Assembly: GCA_022661535.1 (NCBI GenBank)
Contig: JAKULF010000005.1
Location: forward strand, 4,092,001 to 4,156,000
Length of the DNA: 64,000 nt
Source: Eutypa lata
Lineage: Eukaryota; Ascomycota; Sordariomycetes; Xylariales; Diatrypaceae
Direction of reading: 5' to 3'
Below are positions 24,966-35,266 of the stretch, piece after piece (the stretch's first letter is position 1; each line of letters opens with the position of its first letter). The notes beneath the pieces are model-generated. The model worked only from the letters and a program-made list of their open reading frames with translations. It had not been told where the DNA came from and did no database searches. A program made the position numbers and the translations under genes.

Positions 24966-27900
24966 ATGTCCGTATACGCCGCTGGTGGCGCCCATCAAAA
25001 CGGTGTCATCCATTCGCCAACAGATCGCCAGTCCCAGCAGCAACCGCCGCCCCCTTCTGTGACTTCGAATTCTGGATCACTACATTCCTCCCAACATAAA
25101 AGAGTCTACCAGGCCTGTATACCATGTCGTAGGAGAAAGGTGCGATGCGACTTAGGTAGTGTTGATAATCCCCACGATCCTCCGTGTGTGCGATGCCGCC
25201 GAGAAAGCAAAGAGTGCTTCTTCAGCGCAACCCGACGTAAGCGCAAGAACGAAGAGGATGAAGATAATGAAGATGAATATCTTGTCCGGAATAGTCGAAA
25301 GCGTCATTACCTGGATGACACGCCACCCCTCCCCACTTCCGTCGATAAGAAGGTCTACAACAGTGTGCCGCTGACACCGGGAGCTACTGTGGGTAGAGGC
25401 CAGCAACTAAAGAGATCAAGCCTGGAACGCGGTGATGACGGGAGAAAGAGCCCAGGAACTAGCTACACTGAGGGAGGAGAAGACTCGAATGCCCAGGTTG
25501 AAAACTTGGAAGCCCAAAGTGTTATGAGAAAAGAGGTTTATGGGCCCCATGACGCGTTAGACCTACTGTACAAGGCTGCCACGGACAGGTCAGTCATATC
25601 AGATCTTCTTTCGAATACAGCCCGGGGACACCTTACTGATGACGCGATTAGCCCCCATGAGCGTCACGCGCGTCATGGCAGTACTATATCGGCTGTTCAA
25701 CCCTCGCCTGCCTCCGGACCGGGCCGCAAAACCCCCCGAGACCAAAACTTGATGTTCAATGGTCGCTTGCCGGGTCGTGTTGAGTCTAGATCTGCAGATC
25801 CCATTGACCCGCGCCTTCTTCCCACTGAAGACGTTCTCAATCCCGAAAAAGAGCGAAGAGAGATTGAGGCCAAATTGAGTGTTGTGGAAAGTGAACCTGG
25901 ATATCAAGAAGCCCTCAATGCTTGGTCAAGGTTTAGATTTGTCCGAGCTGGGTGGTTTACTAAAGAGGAGGCGATCAGATATGTTGTATAGTAGGTTTAC
26001 TTAATGAACTTTGGAAAGACAATTACTAACTATTCATAGCTACTATGAGTACCTATCTCCAATGACGCCCATCTCGCCTCCGACGTTTCGCAACCCGGCT
26101 TCTCATATGACGCTATTAACGGAAGAACCCATTCTAGCGGTTACTCTGCTCACTATTGCATCAAGGTACTACAATATACGCACCACCGGAGGTCATTGCC
26201 GGTCACATGCGATTCATGAAGAATTATGGAGATATCTTCGGAAGATGATTGAAAGATGTTTATGGGGGCAAGAAGCGTTTGGAGGAGGCTTTTGCGGATC
26301 CGGTGCTGATGAATCTCAAACCTCTAGCACCGCACCTTGGCGAGGCTTGCGAAAAGGAAGCCTACGAACGTTGGGGACTATTGAATCACTGATGATCTTG
26401 ACTGAGTGGCACCCTAGGGCGCTCCACTTCCCGCCGGATGAGGCCATTGATGAGCTAATGCTTCCTTCACGCGAAGGTCCTACGAGCATGGATGATGATC
26501 ATCTTAATATGCGACTTGGGGGTAATGTCGGGGGAAGGAGAATCGAGAGCTGGCTTGAGCCTGCTTGGAGAAGTGATCGAATGTGTTGGATGCTTCTAAG
26601 CAATGCTATGGGCCTAGCTTACGAGTTAGGTGTTTTCGATGACATTGATGAGCTGCTTGCTGCCCAAGCCATCACACGACCTGAGTATGAGGACGAGGCC
26701 TATCGCTTACGTGCAACCCGCATAAAACGCCTTCTTCTAGTATACTTGACACAGTTGGCTGGGCGCCTAGGTTGGACAAATATGGTCCCTGAAAGTATTC
26801 GGACGACCGATCCAGTTTTCTCGCGAAAGCGACCAACATCCAACGAGGGAGCCACACCTGCGACGAATGTCTCGGCCCTATCTACGGGCTTCAGCTATAT
26901 ACCAGACGTAGAGCTAGATGATCAGATCATCCAGTGTTGGGTGGGCGTCAGCAATGCTATGCACTTGGGCAACGAGAGGTTATTCCGATCTAGGAAGCAT
27001 ACCACTGATATTATTCAATCCGGAAAGTACACGGCCCTGCTAAAGGACTTTCAGCCGATTCTAAGGGGGTGGTGGAAGGAGTTTGAACGTTTCAAATTGC
27101 CGGAATTCATTCGTCACATACTCACAATCGAGTATGAATACGTGAGAATATACGTTAACTCTCTGGCACTTCAAGCAGTCGTGGAGAGATGCACCAGCCA
27201 AGCTGGTGGGAATAGTGACTTTATTCCAACCGGTGCACTCCCCGTGAATCCACTGCAGATGTCACCCCGTGCGCAGAACTACTATGGCAATTTGCCACTT
27301 GGCCATCTAGGCGGGTTTAGTGCTGAAGATCAGGAATATGTCAAAGAAGTTGTGGAAGGCTCTCGAAATCTTCTGCGAACTGTCGTCGACGGTCTACTCC
27401 CTAACGGGTATCTCAAACATGCACCCGTCCGAACCTACTTCCGAATCGTTAGTGGCGCTATGTTCTTACTCAAAACATTCGCTCTAGGTGCTCCTAAGTC
27501 AGACGTTCAGATCAGCATCGATTTGTTAGATCGCAGCGTCTTTGCACTCCGGAACTGCGTCGTCGATGATATTCATTTAGGTACAAGGTTTGGAGACCTA
27601 CTGGAATCGCTCACATCAAGACTACGAGATCGCTTCAAGTTCGCCCAAGCTGTACCGACTCCTGCTGAAGGGAAAAGTCCGCACGGAAACGGCGAGACGA
27701 CCAAGTCAGCGGGTTTGAATGGTGTCTCTCATGGCATGGAGAATGGGTATGCGGCTCACGCTAGCAAACTCAGAGAATCACTTGCTATACCTGGTAAGTC
27801 TACACAGAAATTGTAACGTTGATTTCATTATTTAGTATAACAGCTAACAGACCAAGTCCCAGAACGTTCAACTACACCATCCATATCAGCAACACCTTTT

Positions 27901-28221
27901 GACTTGACTACGGGTAATTTCCCCTATCCGCCTGGATCTACATCGATTTTCAGGCCAGGCACGCCTGGACAACAGAACCACGTAGTGGAAAACACAACAC
28001 TACCGGAGAACGAATTCGAAGGCCAAAATGACTGGGCTTCTGACGACCAAATGTGGTATTTACCACCGGGGCCTAGCTTTTTTCAAAATATGGGAGAGAA
28101 CACAAACATTACAATGACCGATCAAGGTGTCAACATGGGAGGTGTAGACTTGCTAGAGTACATGGCTATGGATCCTATACCATTCAACAATATGGACGGC
28201 TCGGCGCCCAGTTACCAGTAG
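24966..28221 (+). CDS. Large Zn2Cys6 transcription factor with fungal_trans middle region
   Basis: Nuclear regulator of 1049 aa. Exons: 24966-25990, 26040-27793, 27851-28221. The first ATG is 24966; the codon two before it is GTG. The zinc cluster is at about 48-83: CIPCRRRKVRC, a longer third spacer with DNPHDPPC, then VRC and a final Cys before FF, followed by a basic RRKRK. An acidic stretch EEDEDNEDEY lies just after. The middle region (YYYEYLSPMTPISPP, then ILAVTLLTIASRYY and RTLGTIESLMILTEWHPR) is the fungal-specific regulatory domain. The C-terminus is Asn/Met/Pro-rich and acidic, a likely activation region. Wording around DPPCVRCRRESKECFF resembles Aro80-type regulators of aromatic amino-acid catabolism, but I cannot test that. 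It is conserved in style and probably not part of the diterpenoid cluster. Confidence 0.92.
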
Positions 28222-29603
28222 GCTATTTTTAAGTACCTACCTACACTAACATCATTTTCAAAGTTGAGGAAGAAGCGAGAGAAAGGGAAAGAGAAAAAAA
28301 TCGACAAAAAGAAAAACCGACGGAATAGGTATATGATCAAGTGTTGAGATCCAGTATGCGTCTCAGAGTTAGATGTTTAAGCCTCTTGGAGTTTGGGGTT
28401 CTGATATATTTCTTATCTTTTCCTATCTCTTACTATATGCCTGGAATCCAACTGACCTTTCGGCCGTCAAAGATTTCTAATTCCTGGTCATGATCCAGCG
28501 CAACGTCTCACGACGATAAGGCGATATCAGCAGGCATCTGCTTCTCAGTGACAGACAGAGAGGATATATATTAGGCGTGCGGTTTATTATGAGATATATG
28601 ATGATTAAAGATACCCTGGAAGACTCACGGGACTGGCAGTGCGCCATATGATTTGTTTTGCTTCTTTTTTTTTTGGTTTGATTTCGAGTCTCGAATCTGA
28701 TTTACCTTGCCCCCGTTTGAGTGAAAGGTGCAGTTGGTCTGCGACTGATGAGCCTAATGTGAATTTCTGGAACAGGAGAATGAGAAGGACAATGCAAAAG
28801 ATGGTTTACAGATATAGCAATTGGTGGTTAAGGCAAGTTCGCCTCGCGGCGTTGCTTAGCCTACGACTTTACGACTTCACAGGTCGTCTATCTATTAATG
28901 ATGACTGATTAGATGTTTTCTTCCGTACGTTACGCTTAGTTAGGTAGTCAGGTCATCAATCAAGACTATGAAGGTCTCATGGTTCAATTCCTCCATACGG
29001 TGTTATTTGATAATAATTGAAATACCTCGGCCGTCCTATCTGACCGACCAACAATATTAAAGTCTCCGTGCTAGTCTAGTTGATGACTATTTTCTATAGA
29101 GAAATTGTTCAGCCGTGACTAATTGGGATTTCTCAATATCGATTAAAACTAGATTTGATAATATTGCGGCGTAGCAACACTTTTCGATGTTCGGACGGAT
29201 TGAATTGTGCTTCATGTCGTGATGGAAACGGCTACTCTACTTCGGAGACTATTCAAGCCATCGAGGGGCTCCTAAGGAGCAATATTCCATCCGTCCCAAG
29301 ATCCACGCTTTTGGTTGTGATTGGCGCAGGGGCAAATCACGACAACAGAACATAGCGTAGCGCTGACAAATGTGACAAAAGGGGTCTTAGCATCAGGAGA
29401 TGGTATAAATTGCGGGGCAGGCTTCTGTTCCTTTAAGTACGGGACCTTTTTTTCCGGATATCTTGTTATAATATAGTGAATGCATAAGTAGTTACTTGCA
29501 TAAGCCTCACATACAAGCCCCTTCCCCTGAATTGCACTGAACTGAAATAATACCCATACTACATACCTACCTGTCAAGATACTCCAGCGAACCGAACTTG
29601 ACC
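28222..29603. other. Intergenic, no gene seen
   Basis: The 3' side starts with a purine-rich tract (GAGAGAAAGGGAAAGAG and A-runs at about 28275-28317). No frame longer than about 100 codons is credible. A B-box-like GGTTCAATTCC at about 28981-28991 was examined as a tRNA and rejected. Confidence 0.5.
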
Positions 29604-31273
29604 ATGGCAGCTCCTATCAAAGTTGGCGTACTAGGCTCGACAGGTCGGACCGGAGAGTCCGTCGTCGAGGGCCTCCTCGCTTCGGAAACCAAATTCGTTC
29701 GTGCACCCTATTTGTTATTCACATGTCTAGCACTACCTATAATCACCTACCTACCTAGGTATTAAGCACAAAGAAAAACCCCCTCCCTCCCTCCCTCCCC
29801 CTCTTCTCCCAATCTATCATCATCATCATCATCATCCACCACAATACGTAATTACACGTGACACATACTAACACCGCAGGTTTGTTTCCGCACACACAAT
29901 ACAGGAAGTAACAGCGCTGACGCGCCCCTCGAGCCTCGACAGCACGGAGATCAACTCGTTCCGGGGCCGCGGCGTGCGCATCGTCGCGGTGGACGTGGCG
30001 ACGGCCACGAAGGCGGAGCTCACGCAGGCCTTCGCGGGCCTGGATGTGCTCGTCTCGGCCGTCAGCTTCAAGGCCATCACGGACCAGCTGCGCCTGCTCG
30101 ACTCCATCAAGGAGGCAGGCGTCAAGAGGTTCGTCCCTTGCTTTTGGGGCACGCCGGCCGCGAGGGGCGAGCAGTATCTTCTCGATTGGGTATGTGTGGT
30201 TTTTCCCTCCTCCTCCTCCTCCTCCTCCTCCTCCCCCTTCTTCCCCTATCTCTTTACCTCGAAGGAAATGAGGAGAGCGTGTTTTATTGATGCTAATGGT
30301 CTGGTCAGAAACTCGATGTTCTCGATGCCGTCCAGAGAGCCGATATCCCGTACACGACCATCGACGTTGGCTGGTGGTCCCAGGTAAGTGGATATCCGGA
30401 GTCCCTTGTATTCCCTTCTGCAGCATGGGCTCTCCAATATGTCTATCGAATGAGGAGAATTTTGCTGATACTAGTGCGGAAATGTAGCAAATAGTCCCAA
30501 AAGTGCCATCAGGACGAACTAAGCATGCTATTTTCGAAGCGGTAGGTAACGATCTAACAAAGCCCCCTATAATTCATTACTTCCATATCAGCACGCACGC
30601 ACCAAGCCTCCTTTCCTAGAGCTTTGGAGATTTCCACATTTCTGTTCGAATGGGCGAAATTAACTTCTAGGGTGTGTGTGTGTGTTCTTCTAGTTCTATC
30701 TCATTCCCGGGGATGGCAATGTACGAAACGTCTTCCTCGACGTGAGGGACATTGGCAAATACGCCGCCAAGATCATCGCGGACCCGAGGACCCTCAACCG
30801 CCGCGTGCTGGCGTACACGGACATATCTACCCTCAACGAAGCCTACGATCTGATGGATGAGCTGAGCGGAGAGAAAAGCGAGAGGATTTACGTAAGTTTC
30901 ATTCCACCACCAACCAACCATTCCACCCCATCGCGAACATGAATGGCAGGAGAAGGGAAAAAAAAAGAAAAGGGGGCTAACGTGACGGCCATCGCAGCGG
31001 AGCATCGAGGACATCCGCAATCCGCTCGAGGAGGCAAAGGTAGCACTGAAGAAGGACCCGGCGGACCAGACAGCGCTGTTCGCCTTGATCACGAACCAGT
31101 ACCTAGACTCGTGGGGCCTCCGTGGCCACAACACGCCCGAGTACGCCAAGTACCTCGGCTACCTGGACGTGAGGGAGCTGTACCCTGGTGGCGTCGCCGG
31201 AGCCAAGTCGCTGCGCAGTTATTTTGCGGACATCCTTGCGGGACAGCTGAGTGGGAACAAGGATATGAAGTAG
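29604..31273 (+). CDS. NmrA-like / isoflavone-reductase-type NAD(P)-binding protein
   Basis: Atypical short-chain dehydrogenase of 326 aa. Exons: 29604-29696, 29905-30189, 30309-30383, 30488-30541, 30694-30891, 30998-31273, all phase 0. The N-terminal dinucleotide loop is GVLGSTGRTGESV (variant of GxxGxxG, about 8-19). Further Rossmann features are VTALTRPSS, VAVDV, LVSAVSFKAITDQ and RFVPCFWGTP. The middle IDVGWWSQ and VFLDVRDIGKYAAKII are typical of NmrA/PCBER/IFR members. It may be a true reductase (NADPH) or a redox sensor; the canonical YxxxK is absent, as in the group. Introns 1 and 2 carry microsatellites (CCCT/ATC near 29777-29835; TCC at 30206-30236). Intron 4 has duplicated TTCTAG acceptors separated by a GT run; only the second keeps frame. 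Confidence 0.9.
30206..30236. repeat. (TCC)n microsatellite in intron
   Basis: Pyrimidine triplet run inside intron 2 of the NmrA-like gene, extending its polypyrimidine content far from the acceptor at 30308. Confidence 0.8.
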
Positions 31274-32338
31274 TAGTCAGCAGTCACTTTCTGTAGATCT
31301 GCACTTCGGTTTTGGGAGGGTTCTCGGGTTCGTGATTTCGGCTGTTGGTGCAAGCCCCCTTCCTCCTCCCCTATTGTCTTAGCGGGGTTCAATTCGACAA
31401 GTGGAGGGACGCGAAACAGCTTGATCAAGGTCTCGGGGGCATGGAACGACGATAGCTTCTTTACGCTAGTTGGTGATTTATAGATATAAATTGAATTATT
31501 TCAGATGAGAAATCTCCAAGCGAACCCTTAGCCAACGATGTATTCGTCTCCTCAAAGCACTCCAAGCTCTTACTTAGCAATTGTGACATTCCATGGAGGG
31601 TACAAGAAATCCGAGAGGGGTGTTTAATAATGTGCATTAACAAAATATATGCATGAGTGGTGAAACCATCAAAAAGGGGTATTTTATTTTTAGTAAGGGG
31701 TAAGGTCGGCCGACATATGACCGTCAAGCAGCTGATATCAGCCCAAGTCATTGCCAAAAGAGTTGATACACTTTCGCTTCAAGTAAATTCACATAAGCGG
31801 CTTATATCTAAATAGTTAAGCTTTATAAAAGAGAACTTGGTGTTTTGATATTACGAAATCGGAATAATATTTTTTTATGTTATTAATTATGGAACAATGG
31901 TGAATGGTTATTCAATAAGCAGTAATTACTTCGAATTTACGCATTTGAATGTATCATTTAAATTGGCGATGACCTGTAGCCGGCGTTAAGAGTACTTCAT
32001 TCACCATGTATAACAAACGTGTTGCGTCCAGTTTTCTACACACCGCAAATGCCATGGTTTGTTCGTACCACAACCACGTAACTATAAAGTGGATTAAGCG
32101 GAGAAGATCTCCATGCGGGGAGAAGAGTCGACTTAACTAAGCAGCGAAGACGGAGTACTACAGAAGATAGTTACCTTCTAAGATATGTATAAAATATATC
32201 AAGTCGTAACTTTTGCACTCGAGCTGATACAAACCCCGCCCCTGTTTTGCTCTCCATGTAGGCTACGTCATATCCCACATTCACACACCCTCTCACATAT
32301 ACACTGACATATACACCCATACATACACACACGCCCAG
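31274..32338. promoter_or_regulatory. Intergenic and CA-rich leader of the maltase gene
   Basis: About 1.07 kb between two plus-strand genes. The first part is an AT-rich 3' flank; the last 60 bp (32278-32337) is an unusual CACATA/TACACAC-rich leader running up to the start codon, poor in G on the coding strand. No other gene was seen. Confidence 0.5.
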
Positions 32339-34477
32339 ATGATGGTCAAGAACTCGTATGCGACACCCAAGTGGTGGAAAGAAGCGGTCGTCTACCAAGT
32401 CTACCCGGCTTCCTTCCAGAGCCACGCGGGCGCAACAACGGGATGGGGCTCAATCAAGGGCATCACCTCGCGGCTCGACTACCTCAAGGCGCTGGGCGTC
32501 GACGTGCTGTGGTCCTCGCCGATCCTCAAGTCGCCGCAGGCGGACATGGGGTACGACATCGCGGACTACAAGCAGATTGACGAGCGCTACGGCACGCTGG
32601 ACGACGTGGACGAGCTGATCGCGGAGCTGGGCAAGCGCGGCATGAAGCTGATGATGGACCTGGTCGTGAACCACACCAGCGACCAGCACGCGTGGTTCCG
32701 CGAGAGCCGGAGCAGTCGGAGCAGCCCCAAGCGCGACTGGTACATCTGGAAGCCGCCGAGGCGCATCAACGAGGACGGGACGCCCGAGCCCCCCAACAAC
32801 TGGGCGCAGATCCTGGGCGAGGCCAACTCGGCCTGGAACTACGACGAAGGGACGGGCGAGTTCTACCTCGGGCTCTTCACGCCCGAGCAGCCGGACCTGA
32901 ACTGGGAGAACCCCGACGTGCGCGCCGCCGTCTGGGACGTGATGCACTTCTGGATGCGGCGGGGGGCCTCGGGCTTCCGCATGGACGTCATCAACCTGAT
33001 CTCCAAGGCCCCCGGGTACCCGGACGCCGACGTCACGCTGCCGGGCCAGAAGTACCAGCCCGGGTTCGAGCACTTCGCCAACGGCCCGCGGCTGCACGAG
33101 TACCTGGGCGAGATGCACCGCGAGGTCCTCAGCCGGTACGACACCATCACGGTCGGCGAGATGCCCGGCGTCAGCGACGAGCGCGAGATCCTGCGGACGG
33201 TCGGCGCCCGCGCCGGCGAGCTGCGCATGATCTTCATCTTCGACCTCGTGGATGTCGACAAGCCGGAGGTGCGCATGGCGCTGAAACCCGTAAGTGTCCA
33301 CTTAAGCAGCTTCCGTGGTTGATTTCTTTTCTTTTTCTTTCGTCCGTAGTTGGTTTTCAGCTGCAAAGGCCACCTGCTTAATGGGGCATATTATATAGTC
33401 GGCAGGAGAAGGAATTCCCGGACAAACCTCCTTTTGCCCTGCTGAAATGGTTAACTATGAGAAGATGAAGAAGAAGAAGAAGAAGAAGAAAAAAGAGAAA
33501 GAATGAAAAAAAAAAAAAAAAAACCATAGCTAACTCTAGATACTTCACCACTGCTACAGTGGGACGTCAAGGAGATGAAAGCGATCATATCGCGCTGGCA
33601 GCGCGTGATGATCGAGCGCGACGGGTGGAACTCGATCTTCATCGAGAACCACGACAACCCGCGGTCGGTGACGCGGTACGCGGACGACAGCGACGCGTGG
33701 CGGGCGAAGGGGGCCAAGCTGCTGGCGCTGATGCAGACGACGCTCGGCGGCACGCTCTTCGTGTACCAGGGAGAGGAGATCGGGATGCGCAACGCCAACG
33801 TGGAGGAGGACCCGGAGGCCGGGGCCGGGGCCGGGAAGAAGGGGTGGGACATCGCCGAGGAGTTCAAGGACGTCGAGACGATCAACTACTGGAAGAAGAG
33901 CCGCGCGCGGTACGGAGACGGCAGGGACCCGGAGCAGCTCGACCACGCGCGGGCCGTCGTCGCCATGAAGGCCCGGGACCACGCCCGGACCCCCATGCAG
34001 TGGACGGCGGCGACGGGGCCGAACGCCGGGTTCTGCGACCCGGGCGTGAAGCCCTGGATGCGCGTCATGGACGACTACGAGACGGTCAACGTGGAGGCGC
34101 AGCTAAAGGGAGGAGCCGATAATGACGATGATGATAACGACGATGATCTGTCCGTGTTGCAGTTCTGGCGGAGAGCGCTCGGAGATAGGAAAGAACGCGC
34201 GGACGTGTTCGTCTACGGCGACTTCGAGGAGCTGGCGGTCGAGCACCCGCAGGTCTTCGCGTACGTTCGCACTAGTGGTAGCAATGTCGGGGGCGGGGGC
34301 GGGCGCTGGGTGGTGGTGCTGAATTTCTCGGGGAGGTACGTGGAGTGGAGGATGCCGCCGGACCTGCAGGTCGACGGCTGGCCCCGTGGGAATTACGCCA
34401 AGGGGCAGATCGGGAAGCCGAAGGCGGGAATGGTGCCTCTTAAGCCTTGGGAGGGTATACTGGGAAAGTGCTTGTAG
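32339..34477 (+). CDS. GH13 alpha-glucosidase (maltase / oligo-1,6-glucosidase type)
   Basis: Retaining glycosidase hydrolysing maltose, isomaltose or sucrose-like alpha-glucosides, probably cytosolic since no signal peptide is seen. Exons: 32339-33289 and 33560-34477 (622 aa). A second Met codon directly follows the first. Family regions in order: YQVYPASF, region I LVVNHTSDQHAWF, region II GFRMDVINLI with nucleophile Asp about 216, region III GEMPG with acid/base Glu about 274, and region IV FIENHDNPR with stabilising Asp about 349. QGEEIGMRN follows. The Val after the nucleophile (MDVIN) is the position that separates alpha-1,4 from alpha-1,6 preference in yeast enzymes; a Val there is usually linked to isomaltose preference, an inference. 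Coding DNA is markedly GC-rich, which opens long antisense frames. The single intron (270 bp) is the longest in the window. Confidence 0.95.
33461..33523. repeat. (GAA)n plus poly-A tract inside maltase intron
   Basis: A GAAGAAGAA run passes through mixed A/G into about 19 consecutive A residues ending shortly before the branch/acceptor zone at 33559. It accounts for much of the extra intron length. Confidence 0.85.
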
Positions 34478-35266
34478 GCTCTGAAGATGGTGAGGATGAG
34501 GATGATGGTGCTTAACTATGTAGGCACTTCATGAAGAACTCTAACTCGTAGGGGGAGGGAGACCAAAAAAAAAAAAAGGGGGTGAACTGGGACTAGGTAG
34601 AGTAGTGATCCGAGGCGCCCCTCTAGCGTAAAAACTACATACTATAGGTACAAAAGAACGATGACCACTTCTAATGGTGACGCCGTGAGCAGAACAGTAT
34701 GGCAAGATAGCAAATAACTAGTCCTTGCCCAAAAGCAAAAACATCACAAGTCAAGCGAACTAGATATAGGAGAACTTAACCGTTCTCACGACGATAACTC
34801 AAGTGATTCTGTTATAAAGAGTATTTAACCCTGATGTGGTAGCTATAGTACAGAATGGATGCCTGTCCTAGCTGTCCTCTCCTCCGTATAAGGCCTCTGT
34901 CCGTATAAGACCTCTCATAGGGTTGGTTACCTGACGCGCTCTGAGGGGTTCGCATGCCTGTCACCTGCCTGCTTGCTTGCTTGCCCCCCCCTTGCCTATA
35001 ACTCCGTATAAATGCTCAACTGGGGTATGTGCTTATGCTCCCTCTATGCACCGGTCGCAATAAAAAACAAAACAAAACAAAACAAAATAAAAACGAATTC
35101 AAAAATCATGCGTCGTAAAGTTCATAGCCAGAGGGTCTGCTCAAGAAGCGTTGTCTGCATTGCCCAAAGAGTTTCCGACTAATAGTAAGCACAGCTTTAT
35201 TTAGCTGACTACTGGTATATAGCATGTCGGTTTTAGCTCGGGACTTGGTTTAGGTAGGGGTTGCTC
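34478..35266. other. Convergent 3' intergenic with simple repeats
   Basis: Tail-to-tail space between the maltase (plus) and edc3 (minus). It contains a 12-A tract near 34565, a C7 run near 34985, GCTT repeats near 34970-34981 and the (AAAAC)n repeat at 35061-35092. No gene was recognised. Confidence 0.55.
35061..35092. repeat. (AAAAC)n microsatellite
   Basis: Pentanucleotide run AAAAC with slight decay at both ends, between two convergent genes. Confidence 0.8.

Noticed and set aside
28960..29010. tRNA-like B-box GGTTCAATTCC
   Set aside because: The flanking bases do not form a T-stem, no acceptor stem complement was found, and no convincing A-box or anticodon arm lies upstream.
32450..33301. 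283-codon antisense frame opposite the maltase gene
   Set aside because: High GC at third positions of the maltase exon removes stops on the other strand; the Val/Leu/Arg/His-rich product has no domain and the sense strand has all GH13 motifs.
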